From an uncultured Eisenbergiella sp. (GTDB taxonomy: Bacteria; Bacillota; Clostridia; Lachnospirales; Lachnospiraceae): a stretch of 38,551 nucleotides of DNA. Position numbers and translations under genes: made by a program. The notes beneath the pieces were generated by a model. The model was not told the DNA's origin and ran no database searches. It was given only the letters and a program-made list of their open reading frames with translations. Shown in pieces: positions 7,773 through 15,314 of the stretch. The stretch lies in assembly GCA_947630215.1 (NCBI GenBank), contig CANRGX010000020.1, forward strand, positions 1 to 38,551, given 5' to 3'. Position 1 is the stretch's first letter. Every line of letters begins with the position of its first letter.

Positions 7773-8486
7773 TCATTCCACCTTTTCTCCAAGGAACTGC
7801 AGAAAAACGTCCTTGGCTTTCGCATATCTGGGCCTGCTGACCGGAATCACCCTGCCGTCCGTCAGCTCCGCCCCTTTTGCGGAAAAGACGCGGATCTGCT
7901 TCATGTTGACCAGATAACTCTGGTGTACCCGCACAAAATACTCCGGCAGCCGCTCCTCCAGATCGCCCAGCTTCATATTCACCCGGATATCCTCCTCCCG
8001 GGTGTGCACCGTGAGGACACGCCTTTCGCTCTCCACGTACCAGATATCCTCCGCCTTCACCCGCGCGATAAAGCTCTTGGAGATCAGTGTCACGGACGCG
8101 GCCTCTCCTTCTTCGATCTGGTCTATTGCCCGTTCCACCGCCTCCAGCAGCTTTTCCTGCTTGATTGGCTTTGCCAGAAGATAGACCGGATTGGCCTCAA
8201 AAATATCTTCCGCGCATTCCAGTGCTCCCGTTGCAAAAATGGTCTTCACGTTGCCGAAGATCTCCTGCACCTGCTTCGCCACGCTAATCCCATTTTCTTC
8301 CTCCTGCCTGACATCCATAATCATGATGTCGGCTTTTTTACGTTCATCTCTCTGCCATGCGCGCAACAATTCCCTGCCTGACGGATAAGCGGCAATCTGT
8401 AACTCCTTTCCGTACTGTGCAGCCAGTATCCTTCGCATTGCTTCCAATGTGTCGCAACTGCTGTCACAAATTGCGATTTTTTTCAT
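7773..8486 (-). CDS. LytTR-family response regulator (AgrA/LytR type)
   Basis: The 237-residue protein has a receiver domain (about 1-125) with a likely phosphoacceptor Asp in IMIMDVR and the conserved Lys in LAKPIKQ. A LytTR DNA-binding domain follows (about 135-235; DIWYVESERR, FVRVHQSYLVNM, VIPVSRPRY). Proteins of this type typically bind pairs of short direct repeats and activate transcription. No histidine kinase lies next to it. The acidic pocket reads ICDSSCD where most receivers have two adjacent acidic residues, so phosphorylation may be weak or unusual. The ATG has GGGGAGAG about five bases upstream. The next gene, encoding the PepSY protein, is a possible but unproven target. Confidence 0.88.
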   Translation of the reverse strand: MKKIAICDSSCDTLEAMRRILAAQYGKELQIAAYPSGRELLRAWQRDERKKADIMIMDVRQEEENGISVAKQVQEIFGNVKTIFATGALECAEDIFEANPVYLLAKPIKQEKLLEAVERAIDQIEEGEAASVTLISKSFIARVKAEDIWYVESERRVLTVHTREEDIRVNMKLGDLEERLPEYFVRVHQSYLVNMKQIRVFSAKGAELTDGRVIPVSRPRYAKAKDVFLQFLGEKVE

Positions 8487-8654
8487 GATACTCTCCCCTG
8501 TCTGTACTGTAACACCTTCTCTTGGGTCGATAATTCCGTCGTTGTTGCCTGTATTACGTTTTCTGATACGTCCTCTGAGTTTATATTAGCACACATCAAA
8601 AGTTTTGCACTAAATTAGATACAATATGTAAAACAAATGACAAATTTTGTTTGT
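8487..8654 (-). other. AT-rich upstream region of the LytTR gene, no gene seen
   Basis: This stretch is much richer in A and T than its surroundings and carries no supported ORF. It contains the near-palindrome TACAATATGTA (8620-8630) and a possible -10-like TAATAT on the minus strand near 8583-8588, without a good -35 at the right distance. It probably holds the LytTR gene promoter, but I cannot place it firmly. Confidence 0.4.
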
Positions 8655-8696
8655 AAAAAAAGCGGCTGTCCTGCGTTTTCTCCGCACAACAGCCGC
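8655..8696 (-). terminator. Rho-independent terminator of pnp
   Basis: On the minus strand GCGGCTGT (8696-8689) pairs with ACAGCCGC (8669-8662) around a loop that can itself fold, and TTTTTTT follows. It lies about 70 bases past the pnp stop codon. Confidence 0.85.
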
Positions 8697-8768
8697 CTGC
8701 CGTTTTATCCTTCTTTTTTTATGCCGCCATATCCGCGAAACCGCGTAAACTGGGGCACTGTCCGCCAA

Positions 8769-10859
8769 TCAGACCTGCGCCACATCCTTCATGGAGAAGC
8801 TCATCCTGCCCATCTTGTCCTTGCCCAGGCAGACCACGGTGACTTTGTCTCCCAACGTCAGCACGTCTTCCACACGGTTGATCCGGTGCTTGGCGATCTT
8901 GGAAATGTGAACCATGCCCTCCTTGCCGGGCGCAAATTCCACGAACGCGCCGAACTCTTTAATGCTTACGACCACGCCCTTAAAGATCTGGCCCGCCTCA
9001 AAATCGGTGACGATGATCTGAATCATCTCTACCGCCTTCTTCATCATCTCCGGATCGGTGCCGCATACGGAAACCTTTCCGTCGTCGGTAATATCGATCT
9101 TCACGCCGGTACGGGCAATGATCTCATTGATGGTCTTGCCTCTCTGACCAACCACCTCGCCGATCTTCTCCGGATCGATCTGAAGGGATATGATCTTGGG
9201 CGCATAGGGGCCGACCTCCGGCCTGGGCGCCGCGATACAGGGCGCCAGGATCTCGTTGATGATGTACTCCCGCGCCTCCTTGGTCCTGGCAATGGCCTCC
9301 TCCACGATCTGTCTGGTCAGTCCGTGAATCTTAATATCCATCTGAATGGCAGTGATGCCGTCATGGGTGCCCGCCACCTTGAAATCCATGTCGCCGAAGA
9401 AATCCTCCAGCCCCTGGATATCGGTCAGCACGATGTAGTCGTCGTCCGTGTCGCCGGTCACCAGTCCGCAGGAAATTCCCGCCACGTGCTTCTTAATCGG
9501 TACGCCCGCCGCCATCAGGGAAAGGGTGGAGGCGCACACGGAAGCCTGGGAGGTAGAGCCGTTGGACTCAAAGGTCTCGGACACGGTGCGGATCGCATAA
9601 GGGAACTCGTCCTCGGAGGGCAGTACGGGCATCAGAGCCTTTTCCGCCAGCGCGCCGTGACCGATCTCCCGGCGTCCCGGCCCCCTGGGGGGCTTGGTCT
9701 CGCCTACGGAATAGGACGGGAAATTATAGTGGTGCATATATCTTTTGTTCACTTCGTTCTCATCCAGTCCGTCGATGCGCTGCATCTCGGACAGAGGCGC
9801 CAGCGTGCAGACATTGCAGATCTGCGTCTGGCCGCGGGTGAACATGGCGGATCCGTGCACGCGGGGAATCAGATCGATCTCCGCCGCCAGCGGACGGATC
9901 TGGTTGATGGCGCGCCCGTCCGGCCGCTTGTGATCCCTTAAAATCATCTTCCGGACGGTCTTCTTCTGATACTGATAGACCGCGTCGCCAAGAACGGCCA
10001 GCCACTCCTCGTTATCCGCAAACGCTTCCTCCAGTCTCTCGGTGATCTTGCGGATGTTTTCCTCTCTCACCTGCTTCTCGTCGGTGAAAACGGCTTCCTC
10101 CATCTCTGTGGGAGGAACGATCTCGCGGATCGCGGCAAACAGCTCTTCCGGAACCGCGCAGCTGGTATACGTATGTTTGGGCTTCCCGACTTCCGCCACA
10201 ATCTGATTGATAAACGCGATGATCTCCTGGTTGATGTCGTGGGCCTTATAGATGGCCTCGATCATCTTATCCTCGGGCACCTCGTTGGCGCCGGCCTCGA
10301 TCATGATGACCTTTTCGGCGGTAGAAGCAACCGTCAGCTGTAAGTCACCTTTTTTCCACTGCTCCTGGCTGGGATTGACCACGAACTCGCCGTCCACCAG
10401 TCCCATCTGCGTCATGGCGCAGGGGCCGTCAAAGGGAATATCGGAAATGCAGGTCGCGATTGCGGAGCCCAGCATGGCCACCAGCTCGGGACGGCACGCG
10501 GGATCCACGGAAAGCACCAGATTGTCCAGGGTCACATCGTTGCGGTAATCCTTGGGGAACAGGGGACGCATGGGCCGGTCGATAACGCGCGCGGTAAGCA
10601 CGGAATTTTCACTGGCCTTGCCCTCTCTCTTATTGAAGCCGCCGGGGATCTTGCCCACCGAATACAGCTTCTCCTCGAACTCTACGGAAAGCGGGAAGAA
10701 ATCGATGCCCTCCCTGGGCTTCTCGCTGGCCGTCGCCGTGGACAGCACGGTGGTATCTCCGTAGTGCATAAACGCCGCGCCGTTTGCCTGGGCGGCCACG
10801 CGGCCGACATCGACGCTCAGCGTCCGGCCGCCAATTTCCATTGAAAATGTCTTATACAT
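8769..10859 (-). CDS. pnp: Polyribonucleotide nucleotidyltransferase (PNPase)
   Basis: The 696-residue protein has the complete PNPase layout. There are two RNase PH domains (about 10-140 and 310-540, joined by the helical domain), then a KH domain (GEVVGQRGKTINEI, about 565) and an S1 domain (FKGVVVSIKEFGAFVEF, about 625-690). Recognisable active-site blocks are FNKREGKASE, FTRGQTQ and SNGSTSQASVC. PNPase degrades RNA 3' to 5' with phosphate and can also add tails. AAAGGAGAGGAGC lies in front of the ATG. Downstream of rpsO is its usual place. A terminator and a long hairpin separate the two genes, and no clear promoter is seen, so processed read-through from rpsO is likely. Confidence 0.98.
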   Translation of the reverse strand: MYKTFSMEIGGRTLSVDVGRVAAQANGAAFMHYGDTTVLSTATASEKPREGIDFFPLSVEFEEKLYSVGKIPGGFNKREGKASENSVLTARVIDRPMRPLFPKDYRNDVTLDNLVLSVDPACRPELVAMLGSAIATCISDIPFDGPCAMTQMGLVDGEFVVNPSQEQWKKGDLQLTVASTAEKVIMIEAGANEVPEDKMIEAIYKAHDINQEIIAFINQIVAEVGKPKHTYTSCAVPEELFAAIREIVPPTEMEEAVFTDEKQVREENIRKITERLEEAFADNEEWLAVLGDAVYQYQKKTVRKMILRDHKRPDGRAINQIRPLAAEIDLIPRVHGSAMFTRGQTQICNVCTLAPLSEMQRIDGLDENEVNKRYMHHYNFPSYSVGETKPPRGPGRREIGHGALAEKALMPVLPSEDEFPYAIRTVSETFESNGSTSQASVCASTLSLMAAGVPIKKHVAGISCGLVTGDTDDDYIVLTDIQGLEDFFGDMDFKVAGTHDGITAIQMDIKIHGLTRQIVEEAIARTKEAREYIINEILAPCIAAPRPEVGPYAPKIISLQIDPEKIGEVVGQRGKTINEIIARTGVKIDITDDGKVSVCGTDPEMMKKAVEMIQIIVTDFEAGQIFKGVVVSIKEFGAFVEFAPGKEGMVHISKIAKHRINRVEDVLTLGDKVTVVCLGKDKMGRMSFSMKDVAQV

Positions 10860-10899
10860 TGCTCCTCTCCTTTTTCTGAAATCGTTACCGGTGAAAAAC

Positions 10900-10979
10900 G
10901 GACAGAAGACGCCGAAACTACTGATAAAAGCACCAAAAGGATGCGCTTATCAGTGGTCTCGGAAGCATTCTTCTGGCCG
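10900..10979 (-). promoter_or_regulatory. Long imperfect hairpin in the pnp leader
   Basis: On the minus strand the arms CCAGAAGA ... CCGAGACCACTGATAA and TTATCAGTAGTTTCGG ... TCTTCTG pair over about 70-80 bases with small internal loops. They end about 40 bases before the pnp start codon. In E. coli the rpsO-pnp leader is a long stem cut by RNase III and used by PNPase for autoregulation. This structure sits in the same place, but the sequence is not related by eye, so a shared role is inference. Confidence 0.6.
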
Positions 10980-10994
10980 TCTTGTCACATTTTT

Positions 10995-11041
10995 CAGAAG
11001 AAAGGCGGAGAGACCGGCATATGCCGGTCGTTCATCCGCCT
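10995..11041 (-). terminator. Terminator-like hairpin after rpsO
   Basis: On the minus strand an AGGCGGA/TCCGCCT outer stem encloses the perfect palindrome GACCGGCATATGCCGGTC and is followed by TTCTTCTG. The U-run is broken, so read-through into pnp is likely. Confidence 0.7.
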
Positions 11042-11053
11042 TATTTCTGTCTG

Positions 11054-11320
11054 TTACTTTCTGATACCAAGTCTTTCAATCAGGGAACGGTACCGCTCGA
11101 TGTCCTTCTTCTTGAGGTAATCTAACAGTCCTCTCCTCTGGCCTACCATCTGCAGAAGGCCCCTTCTGGAATGGTGATCCTTGGGATTCTGCTTCAGATG
11201 CTCCGTCAGCTCCTGGATCCTGGCGGTCAGTACGGCAACCTGAACCTCCGGTGAACCGGTGTCGCCTTCCGTGCGCGCATACTCCTGAATGATCGCGGTT
11301 TTCTTTTCCTTGGAAATCAT
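11054..11320 (-). CDS. rpsO: 30S ribosomal protein S15
   Basis: The 88-residue product has the standard S15 length. It contains [17 protein letters not shown], the [16 protein letters not shown] core that contacts 16S rRNA, and [11 protein letters not shown] before LGIRK at the end. S15 nucleates assembly of the 30S platform. AAAAGGAGG lies about seven bases before the ATG. It has its own promoter and a leader of more than 100 bases, and the downstream gene is pnp as in many bacteria. Confidence 0.98.
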   Translation of the reverse strand: MISKEKKTAIIQEYARTEGDTGSPEVQVAVLTARIQELTEHLKQNPKDHHSRRGLLQMVGQRRGLLDYLKKKDIERYRSLIERLGIRK

Positions 11321-11352
11321 AAAAACTCCTCCTTTTCTCCTGGCGTTCAGCC

Positions 11353-11369
11353 ACGGCGCGCTGCGCCGT
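11353..11369 (-). promoter_or_regulatory. GC-rich hairpin in the rpsO leader
   Basis: ACGGCGC and GCGCCGT form a perfect 7-bp stem with a 3-base loop, about 35 bases before the start codon. The leader is long for a ribosomal protein gene. S15 represses its own mRNA in several bacteria through structured leaders, so this could be part of such a site, but I do not recognise a known S15-leader class. Confidence 0.45.
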
Positions 11370-11446
11370 CTGCCGCCTGACTGCCTGGCACTAAGACCGG
11401 GTCGGAGTGTCCCGTACCTGAGCGCCGGCTAAACTCACACTGGTAC

Positions 11447-11475
11447 AGTATAGCATAGAAACCGGATTCTGTAAA
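11447..11475 (-). promoter_or_regulatory. Sigma-A promoter of rpsO
   Basis: On the minus strand TTTACA (11475-11470) and TATACT (11452-11447) are separated by 17 bases. The predicted start is about 120 bases upstream of the rpsO ATG. Confidence 0.85.
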
Positions 11476-11517
11476 CTAAAAGATGGAAACAATTCAACCT
11501 GTTTTTTTCTTCCGTTC

Positions 11518-12555
11518 CTAGGACAGGATCCGTCTGACGCAATAGGGCGTGCGGTAGGTGGCGTTGGAAATTTTGATTCCGGTGCGCGGGCTGCTGGCGT
11601 GGATCACCTGGCCGTTCCCGATATAGATCGCCACATGGTTGACGGTTCCGTTTTTCGCGTAAAAGACCAGATCGCCCGGCTTGGCCTGGGACAGGGAAAT
11701 CTTGCTGCCCATTTGGGACTGGCTGACGGAATAGTGCGGCAGGCTCACGCCAAACTTCTTGAACACGCTCATCACAAAGCCGGAACAGTCCGCCCCCTTG
11801 GTCAGGCTCGTACCGCCCCAGACATAAGGATTGCCCAAAAACTGCTTGGCGTAATTGACCAGATCCACGCGCACGTCGGACACGCCCTGCCCGTATTTGA
11901 GCTCCGTCATGCTGACCGCCTTTTCCAGCTTCTTGGCAACGTCCACGTACTCGCCAAAGACAAATGCCTTTTCATCATCCAGCATGATCTCGACCCATTG
12001 ATCCAGTACCTCGACCACTTCCAGTTCTTCCCCTTCGGCCACCAGCGTAATGACCGGGGCGTCCAGGCTCGGTTCCTCCCGCACGCGCAGGCCGCCGGAG
12101 TTGCAGACCGCCATCTCCGTCGCCTTCTCATCCGCCAGTTCTCTCGCCTCGGCCCCGGTGAGCATATATTCCGCGCTGACATAGCCCTTCACCTTGCCGG
12201 ACTGGATCAGATACCAGCCGTTCTCCTCGTCCAGCACATCCGCTCCGGCGTTCTTGGGCATCTTGCCCACCAGCTCGCCCTTCTCGTCGGGCGACTTGCG
12301 CACGTTTAAGTAATCGTTGACATTGGCGATCCCTAAGTTCTCATAACCGTATATTTTTTTCCGTTCCTGCTTTGCCGACTCCGCCGCTTCCAGATACGCG
12401 CTGCTGTCCAGCGTATCGTCCAGAATGGCGCCGATCCCCGCCGAACGCACGGCGTCATGCACCGTGCCGCTCCCGGCTGATGCGCGTACCGGCAGGCAGA
12501 AGAACCACACCGCCCAGAGCGCGCCGATCAGACAAATTTTTCTGATGCTGTCCAT
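11518..12555 (-). CDS. Secreted SH3-domain NlpC/P60 peptidoglycan hydrolase
   Basis: The 345-residue protein has a signal peptide (basic start, hydrophobic core ALWAVWFFCLPV, then ASAGS). Two bacterial SH3 domains follow (about 75-135, starting NVNDYLNVRKSP, and 150-210). The C-terminal NlpC/P60 catalytic domain (about 235-345) has the nucleophile Cys in GADCSGFV, the His in VNHVAIYIGNG and a further polar residue near IHASS. Such enzymes usually cut gamma-D-glutamyl-diamino acid bonds in peptidoglycan stems outside the cell. I prefer the ATG at 12555, which has AGGGG seven bases upstream, over the one two codons earlier. The gene has a consensus promoter with a WalR-type box over its start. 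Confidence 0.92.
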   Translation of the reverse strand: MDSIRKICLIGALWAVWFFCLPVRASAGSGTVHDAVRSAGIGAILDDTLDSSAYLEAAESAKQERKKIYGYENLGIANVNDYLNVRKSPDEKGELVGKMPKNAGADVLDEENGWYLIQSGKVKGYVSAEYMLTGAEARELADEKATEMAVCNSGGLRVREEPSLDAPVITLVAEGEELEVVEVLDQWVEIMLDDEKAFVFGEYVDVAKKLEKAVSMTELKYGQGVSDVRVDLVNYAKQFLGNPYVWGGTSLTKGADCSGFVMSVFKKFGVSLPHYSVSQSQMGSKISLSQAKPGDLVFYAKNGTVNHVAIYIGNGQVIHASSPRTGIKISNATYRTPYCVRRILS

Positions 12556-12567
12556 TCGCATTCCCCT

Positions 12568-12608
12568 GTATGTAACATTTGCGTCTCAGTATGTAATATT
12601 TGTGTAAC
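12568..12608 (-). promoter_or_regulatory. WalR-type box and partial second copy in the NlpC/P60 leader
   Basis: On the plus strand TGTAAT (12592-12597), five bases and TGTAAC (12603-12608) match the WalR consensus TGTWAH-N5-TGTWAH exactly. A second half-site, TGTAAC at 12571-12576, followed by the same ATTTG, lies exactly 21 bases away with a decayed partner. The full box overlaps the predicted transcription start and first bases of the leader. In Bacillus, boxes at that position go with repression of the gene. The walRK genes are not in this window. Confidence 0.65.
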
Positions 12609-12614
12609 AATTTT

Positions 12615-12643
12615 ATTATAAAAAAAGCGGGGCCGCTTGTCAA
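12615..12643 (-). promoter_or_regulatory. Full-consensus sigma-A promoter of the NlpC/P60 gene
   Basis: On the minus strand TTGACA (12643-12638) and TATAAT (12620-12615) are both perfect hexamers with a 17-base spacer. The spacer consists of a GC-rich palindrome plus a T-run that resembles a terminator. Confidence 0.92.
12621..12639 (-). terminator. Terminator-like palindrome inside the promoter spacer
   Basis: On the minus strand AAGCG-GCCC-CGCTT is followed by a run of T. The stem is only 5 bp, so as a terminator for the Na/Pi cotransporter gene it would be weak. Confidence 0.45.
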
Positions 12644-12654
12644 TGTCATTTCCA

Positions 12655-12698
12655 GGAAACGCGGCAGGAAAACCTGTGCAGACGCCCTGCCGCTTTCC
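12655..12698 (-). terminator. Stable hairpin immediately after the Na/Pi cotransporter stop
   Basis: On the minus strand GGAAAGCGGCAGG (12698-12686) pairs with CCTGCCGCGTTTCC (12668-12655) with one bulge. No T-run follows directly. It may protect the transcript 3' end or act with the weaker T-rich palindrome just downstream. Confidence 0.5.
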
Positions 12699-14327
12699 TC
12701 ATTCGCTGTCCCGCATGGCAAATGCAATATTGGTGGCGTGATCCGCCACACGTTCCAGTCCCGAAATCAGATCGGAATAGACCATACCCGCTTCCGGCGT
12801 GCAGGCGTTGTTCTTTAAGCGCTCAATATGGCGCTCCTGGAGCTGCCTTTCCTTCTCGTCGATGGCGTCCTCCAGACGCATCACGTCATCCATATGGGTC
12901 TCCGAGCCGGTGGTAAAGATCTCCACCGCATAACGGATGATATCGTTTACCATATCCAGAAGCTCTCCCAGTTCCCGCTGGGCTTCCCGTGAAAAGACCA
13001 GTCCCGTCTCCTTCCGTCTTCTGGCGGCGTCGGCCACGTTTTCCGCGTGATCGCCGATGCGCTCGATATCGTTCACCACATGGAACAGCGCGCCCAGGCT
13101 TTTCAAATCCTCAATGGGCAGCGTGGTCTGGTTGATCTTCACCAGATAATTGGTGATGGCGTGATTGAGGAAATTGATGTTTTCCTCCACCGTATAGACT
13201 TCCTCAATATCCTCCGCATCCAATGTAATCAGCGCGTTCATGGCGCGGTTTAAGTTCTCGCTGGCCAGAGACGCCATGCGATCCAGTTCGTTGATGACCT
13301 CCACCACCGCCGTGGCCGGATTGAATACCACTCTGTCTCCGATATATTTGAGGGTAAAGTTATCCCTGTAGTTGATCTTCTTATCGTCCCCCGGCACCAG
13401 CAGATAGGTAAGACGCACCAGCAGACCGGAAAAGGGAAACAGGACAATCACCTGGAAAATTTTGAAGGAGGTATGGGCATTGGCCACAAGGCGTCCCGGA
13501 TCCTTTGAGATCCGCTGCAGAAGACCCATGACAAAATCCATTCCCACCTGCAGGATCACGAACATTAAAACCGTGCCGAAGACGTTGAACAGAAAGTGAA
13601 TCAGCGCCGCGCGCTTGGCGTCCTTTTTGCCCGCCATGGACGCCAGCAGCGCCGAAGTACAGGCGCCAATATTACAGCCCAGAATAATATAAAGACAGAT
13701 CGGCAGTTCCAAAAGCCCCTGGTTTGCCATGAGCAGGACGATACTGACCGTCACGGAGGAGCTCTGGATGACGGCGGTGAGCAGCGTCCCTGTCACAACC
13801 GCCAGGAAAGGATTGCGCAGCGAGTGCAAAAGCTGTACCAGCGATTCCATGTCCCGCATCCCCGCCATGGCGGAGGACATGCCGGAAAGCCCCATAAACA
13901 GGACGCCGAAGCCCAGCACAATGTTGGAAATCTTTACGATATTCTGCTTCTTGCAGAACATGACCCCGATGACGCCTGCCAGTAAAAAGGCCGGGGCCGC
14001 TTTGGAAAGATTGAAGGACACCAGCTGGGAAGTGACCGTGGTACCGATGTTGGCGCCCAGGATCACGCCCGCCGCCTGATACAGGTTCATCAGTCCCGAG
14101 TTGACAAAGCTGACCACCATCACCGTACAGGCGGAGGAGGATTGGATAATCGCGGTAAAAATCACGCCTACGACCATGCCGAGAAAGCGGTTCTTCGTAA
14201 ACATCTCCAGAATCCCTCTCAGCCGCGCACCCGCCGCCTTCTCGATGCTGTCGCTCATCATGTTCATGCCCAGCAAAAACAGGCCGAGCCCTCCGGCAAG
14301 CGACAGGAGCATTCCACCAATCTCCAT
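12699..14327 (-). CDS. Na+/phosphate cotransporter family protein with PhoU-like tail
   Basis: The 542-residue protein has an N-terminal membrane half (about 1-310) of two inverted NptA-type repeats. Each carries the QSSS motif (AIIQSSSACTVMVVSF and AVIQSSSVTVSIVLL), and there are about eight to ten hydrophobic segments. The cytoplasmic C-terminal half (about 335-540) has a PhoU-like helical pattern, with LGALFHVVNDIERIGDHAENVA and a later ISGLERVADHATNIAF. The likely role is sodium-coupled phosphate uptake or export with a PhoU-type regulatory domain, as in YjbB-like proteins. GGGAGG lies about five bases before the ATG. It follows ribF and has a promoter overlapping the ribF end. Confidence 0.9.
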   Translation of the reverse strand: MEIGGMLLSLAGGLGLFLLGMNMMSDSIEKAAGARLRGILEMFTKNRFLGMVVGVIFTAIIQSSSACTVMVVSFVNSGLMNLYQAAGVILGANIGTTVTSQLVSFNLSKAAPAFLLAGVIGVMFCKKQNIVKISNIVLGFGVLFMGLSGMSSAMAGMRDMESLVQLLHSLRNPFLAVVTGTLLTAVIQSSSVTVSIVLLMANQGLLELPICLYIILGCNIGACTSALLASMAGKKDAKRAALIHFLFNVFGTVLMFVILQVGMDFVMGLLQRISKDPGRLVANAHTSFKIFQVIVLFPFSGLLVRLTYLLVPGDDKKINYRDNFTLKYIGDRVVFNPATAVVEVINELDRMASLASENLNRAMNALITLDAEDIEEVYTVEENINFLNHAITNYLVKINQTTLPIEDLKSLGALFHVVNDIERIGDHAENVADAARRRKETGLVFSREAQRELGELLDMVNDIIRYAVEIFTTGSETHMDDVMRLEDAIDEKERQLQERHIERLKNNACTPEAGMVYSDLISGLERVADHATNIAFAMRDSE

Positions 14328-14358
14328 CTTGTCCTCCCTGTAAGCGCATTCCGATCTT

Positions 14359-14387
14359 ATTCTACTTTATAATCGAAAAACTTACAA
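14359..14387 (-). promoter_or_regulatory. Sigma-A promoter of the Na/Pi cotransporter gene
   Basis: On the minus strand TTGTAA (14387-14382) and TAGAAT (14364-14359) are separated by 17 bases. The -35 element includes the ribF stop codon (TAA). Confidence 0.65.
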
Positions 14388-15308
14388 GATTTTTCTTTCC
14401 CGCCCCGCGGCAATATCTTTTGCCAGCTGCTCCCGCAGCGCCGCCAGACTGTCGAATTTCTGTTCCGGGCGGCAGAAGGACAACAGGCGCACCGTGAGGA
14501 AGGAATCGTACATATCCCCTTTGAAATCGTACAGATAGGTTTCCACGCCCACCGTTTTTTCTTCCGTTTGCGCCACCGTGGGACGGACGCCGATATTGGT
14601 CAGCCCCCGAAAAATCCCTCCTGCGCATTCCACCTCCGACCGGTAGACCCCATAGGGAGGCAGCAGCTTGCTTTCCGGCGGCACCTGATTGACCGTGGGA
14701 AACCCCAGCGTCCGGCCCAGCTGCCGGCCCCGCACCACCTTTCCCATGATCGCGTAGGGCGCGCCCAGCAGACGGCTTGCTTCCTCCATCCTGCCGTTCT
14801 GCACGGCGTCCCGTACCCGGGTAGAACTGATGGGCGCGCCGCCGTCCATTACCTTTTCCACGATCTCTACCCGGTAACCGCCCTGTTCCTGAAAGGCCCG
14901 CAGCAAACGGCAGTCCCCCCGGCCGCCCTGTCCGAAGGACAGATCCTCTCCCGCCGCCACGAAAGCGGCGTGCATACTGTCACAGAGAACCTCCCGGATA
15001 AACAGCTCCGGCGGCATGGCGGCGCTCCGGCGGTTCAGCGGGAACTCCACCAGCACGTCCACCCCCAGCTGTCCGAAAAAGTGTCTCTTTTCCTCCCTGG
15101 TCGTCAGCTCCCTGCTGCCCTGGGGTGAAAAAAACGCCGCGGGAGAGGGATCGAACGTAAACACAACCGCCAGCAGCCCTTCCTTTTTTGCCTCCAGAAT
15201 CCGGGACAGCAGCAGCCGGTGTCCCCGGTGCAGGCCGTCAAACTTTCCGATGACCACCGCGCTTTTCCCGTCCAGACAAAATTTTTCCGTTCCCGAAACG
15301 ATCTGCAT
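14382..15308 (-). CDS. ribF: Bifunctional riboflavin kinase/FAD synthetase
   Basis: The 308-residue protein matches RibF. The N-terminal nucleotidyltransferase domain (about 15-180) has VIGKFDGLHRGHRLLL and VVFTFDPSP. The C-terminal flavokinase domain (about 185-305) has GRTLGFPTVN, YGVYRSEV and LTNIGVRPT followed by VETYLYDF. It phosphorylates riboflavin to FMN and adenylylates FMN to FAD in the cytoplasm. It starts seven bases after the truB stop codon (TAA-AGAGG-ATG) and is the last gene of the rimP operon. No FMN riboswitch precedes it, as expected inside an operon. Confidence 0.96.
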   Translation of the reverse strand: MQIVSGTEKFCLDGKSAVVIGKFDGLHRGHRLLLSRILEAKKEGLLAVVFTFDPSPAAFFSPQGSRELTTREEKRHFFGQLGVDVLVEFPLNRRSAAMPPELFIREVLCDSMHAAFVAAGEDLSFGQGGRGDCRLLRAFQEQGGYRVEIVEKVMDGGAPISSTRVRDAVQNGRMEEASRLLGAPYAIMGKVVRGRQLGRTLGFPTVNQVPPESKLLPPYGVYRSEVECAGGIFRGLTNIGVRPTVAQTEEKTVGVETYLYDFKGDMYDSFLTVRLLSFCRPEQKFDSLAALREQLAKDIAAGRERKIL

Positions 15309-15314
15309 CCCTCT

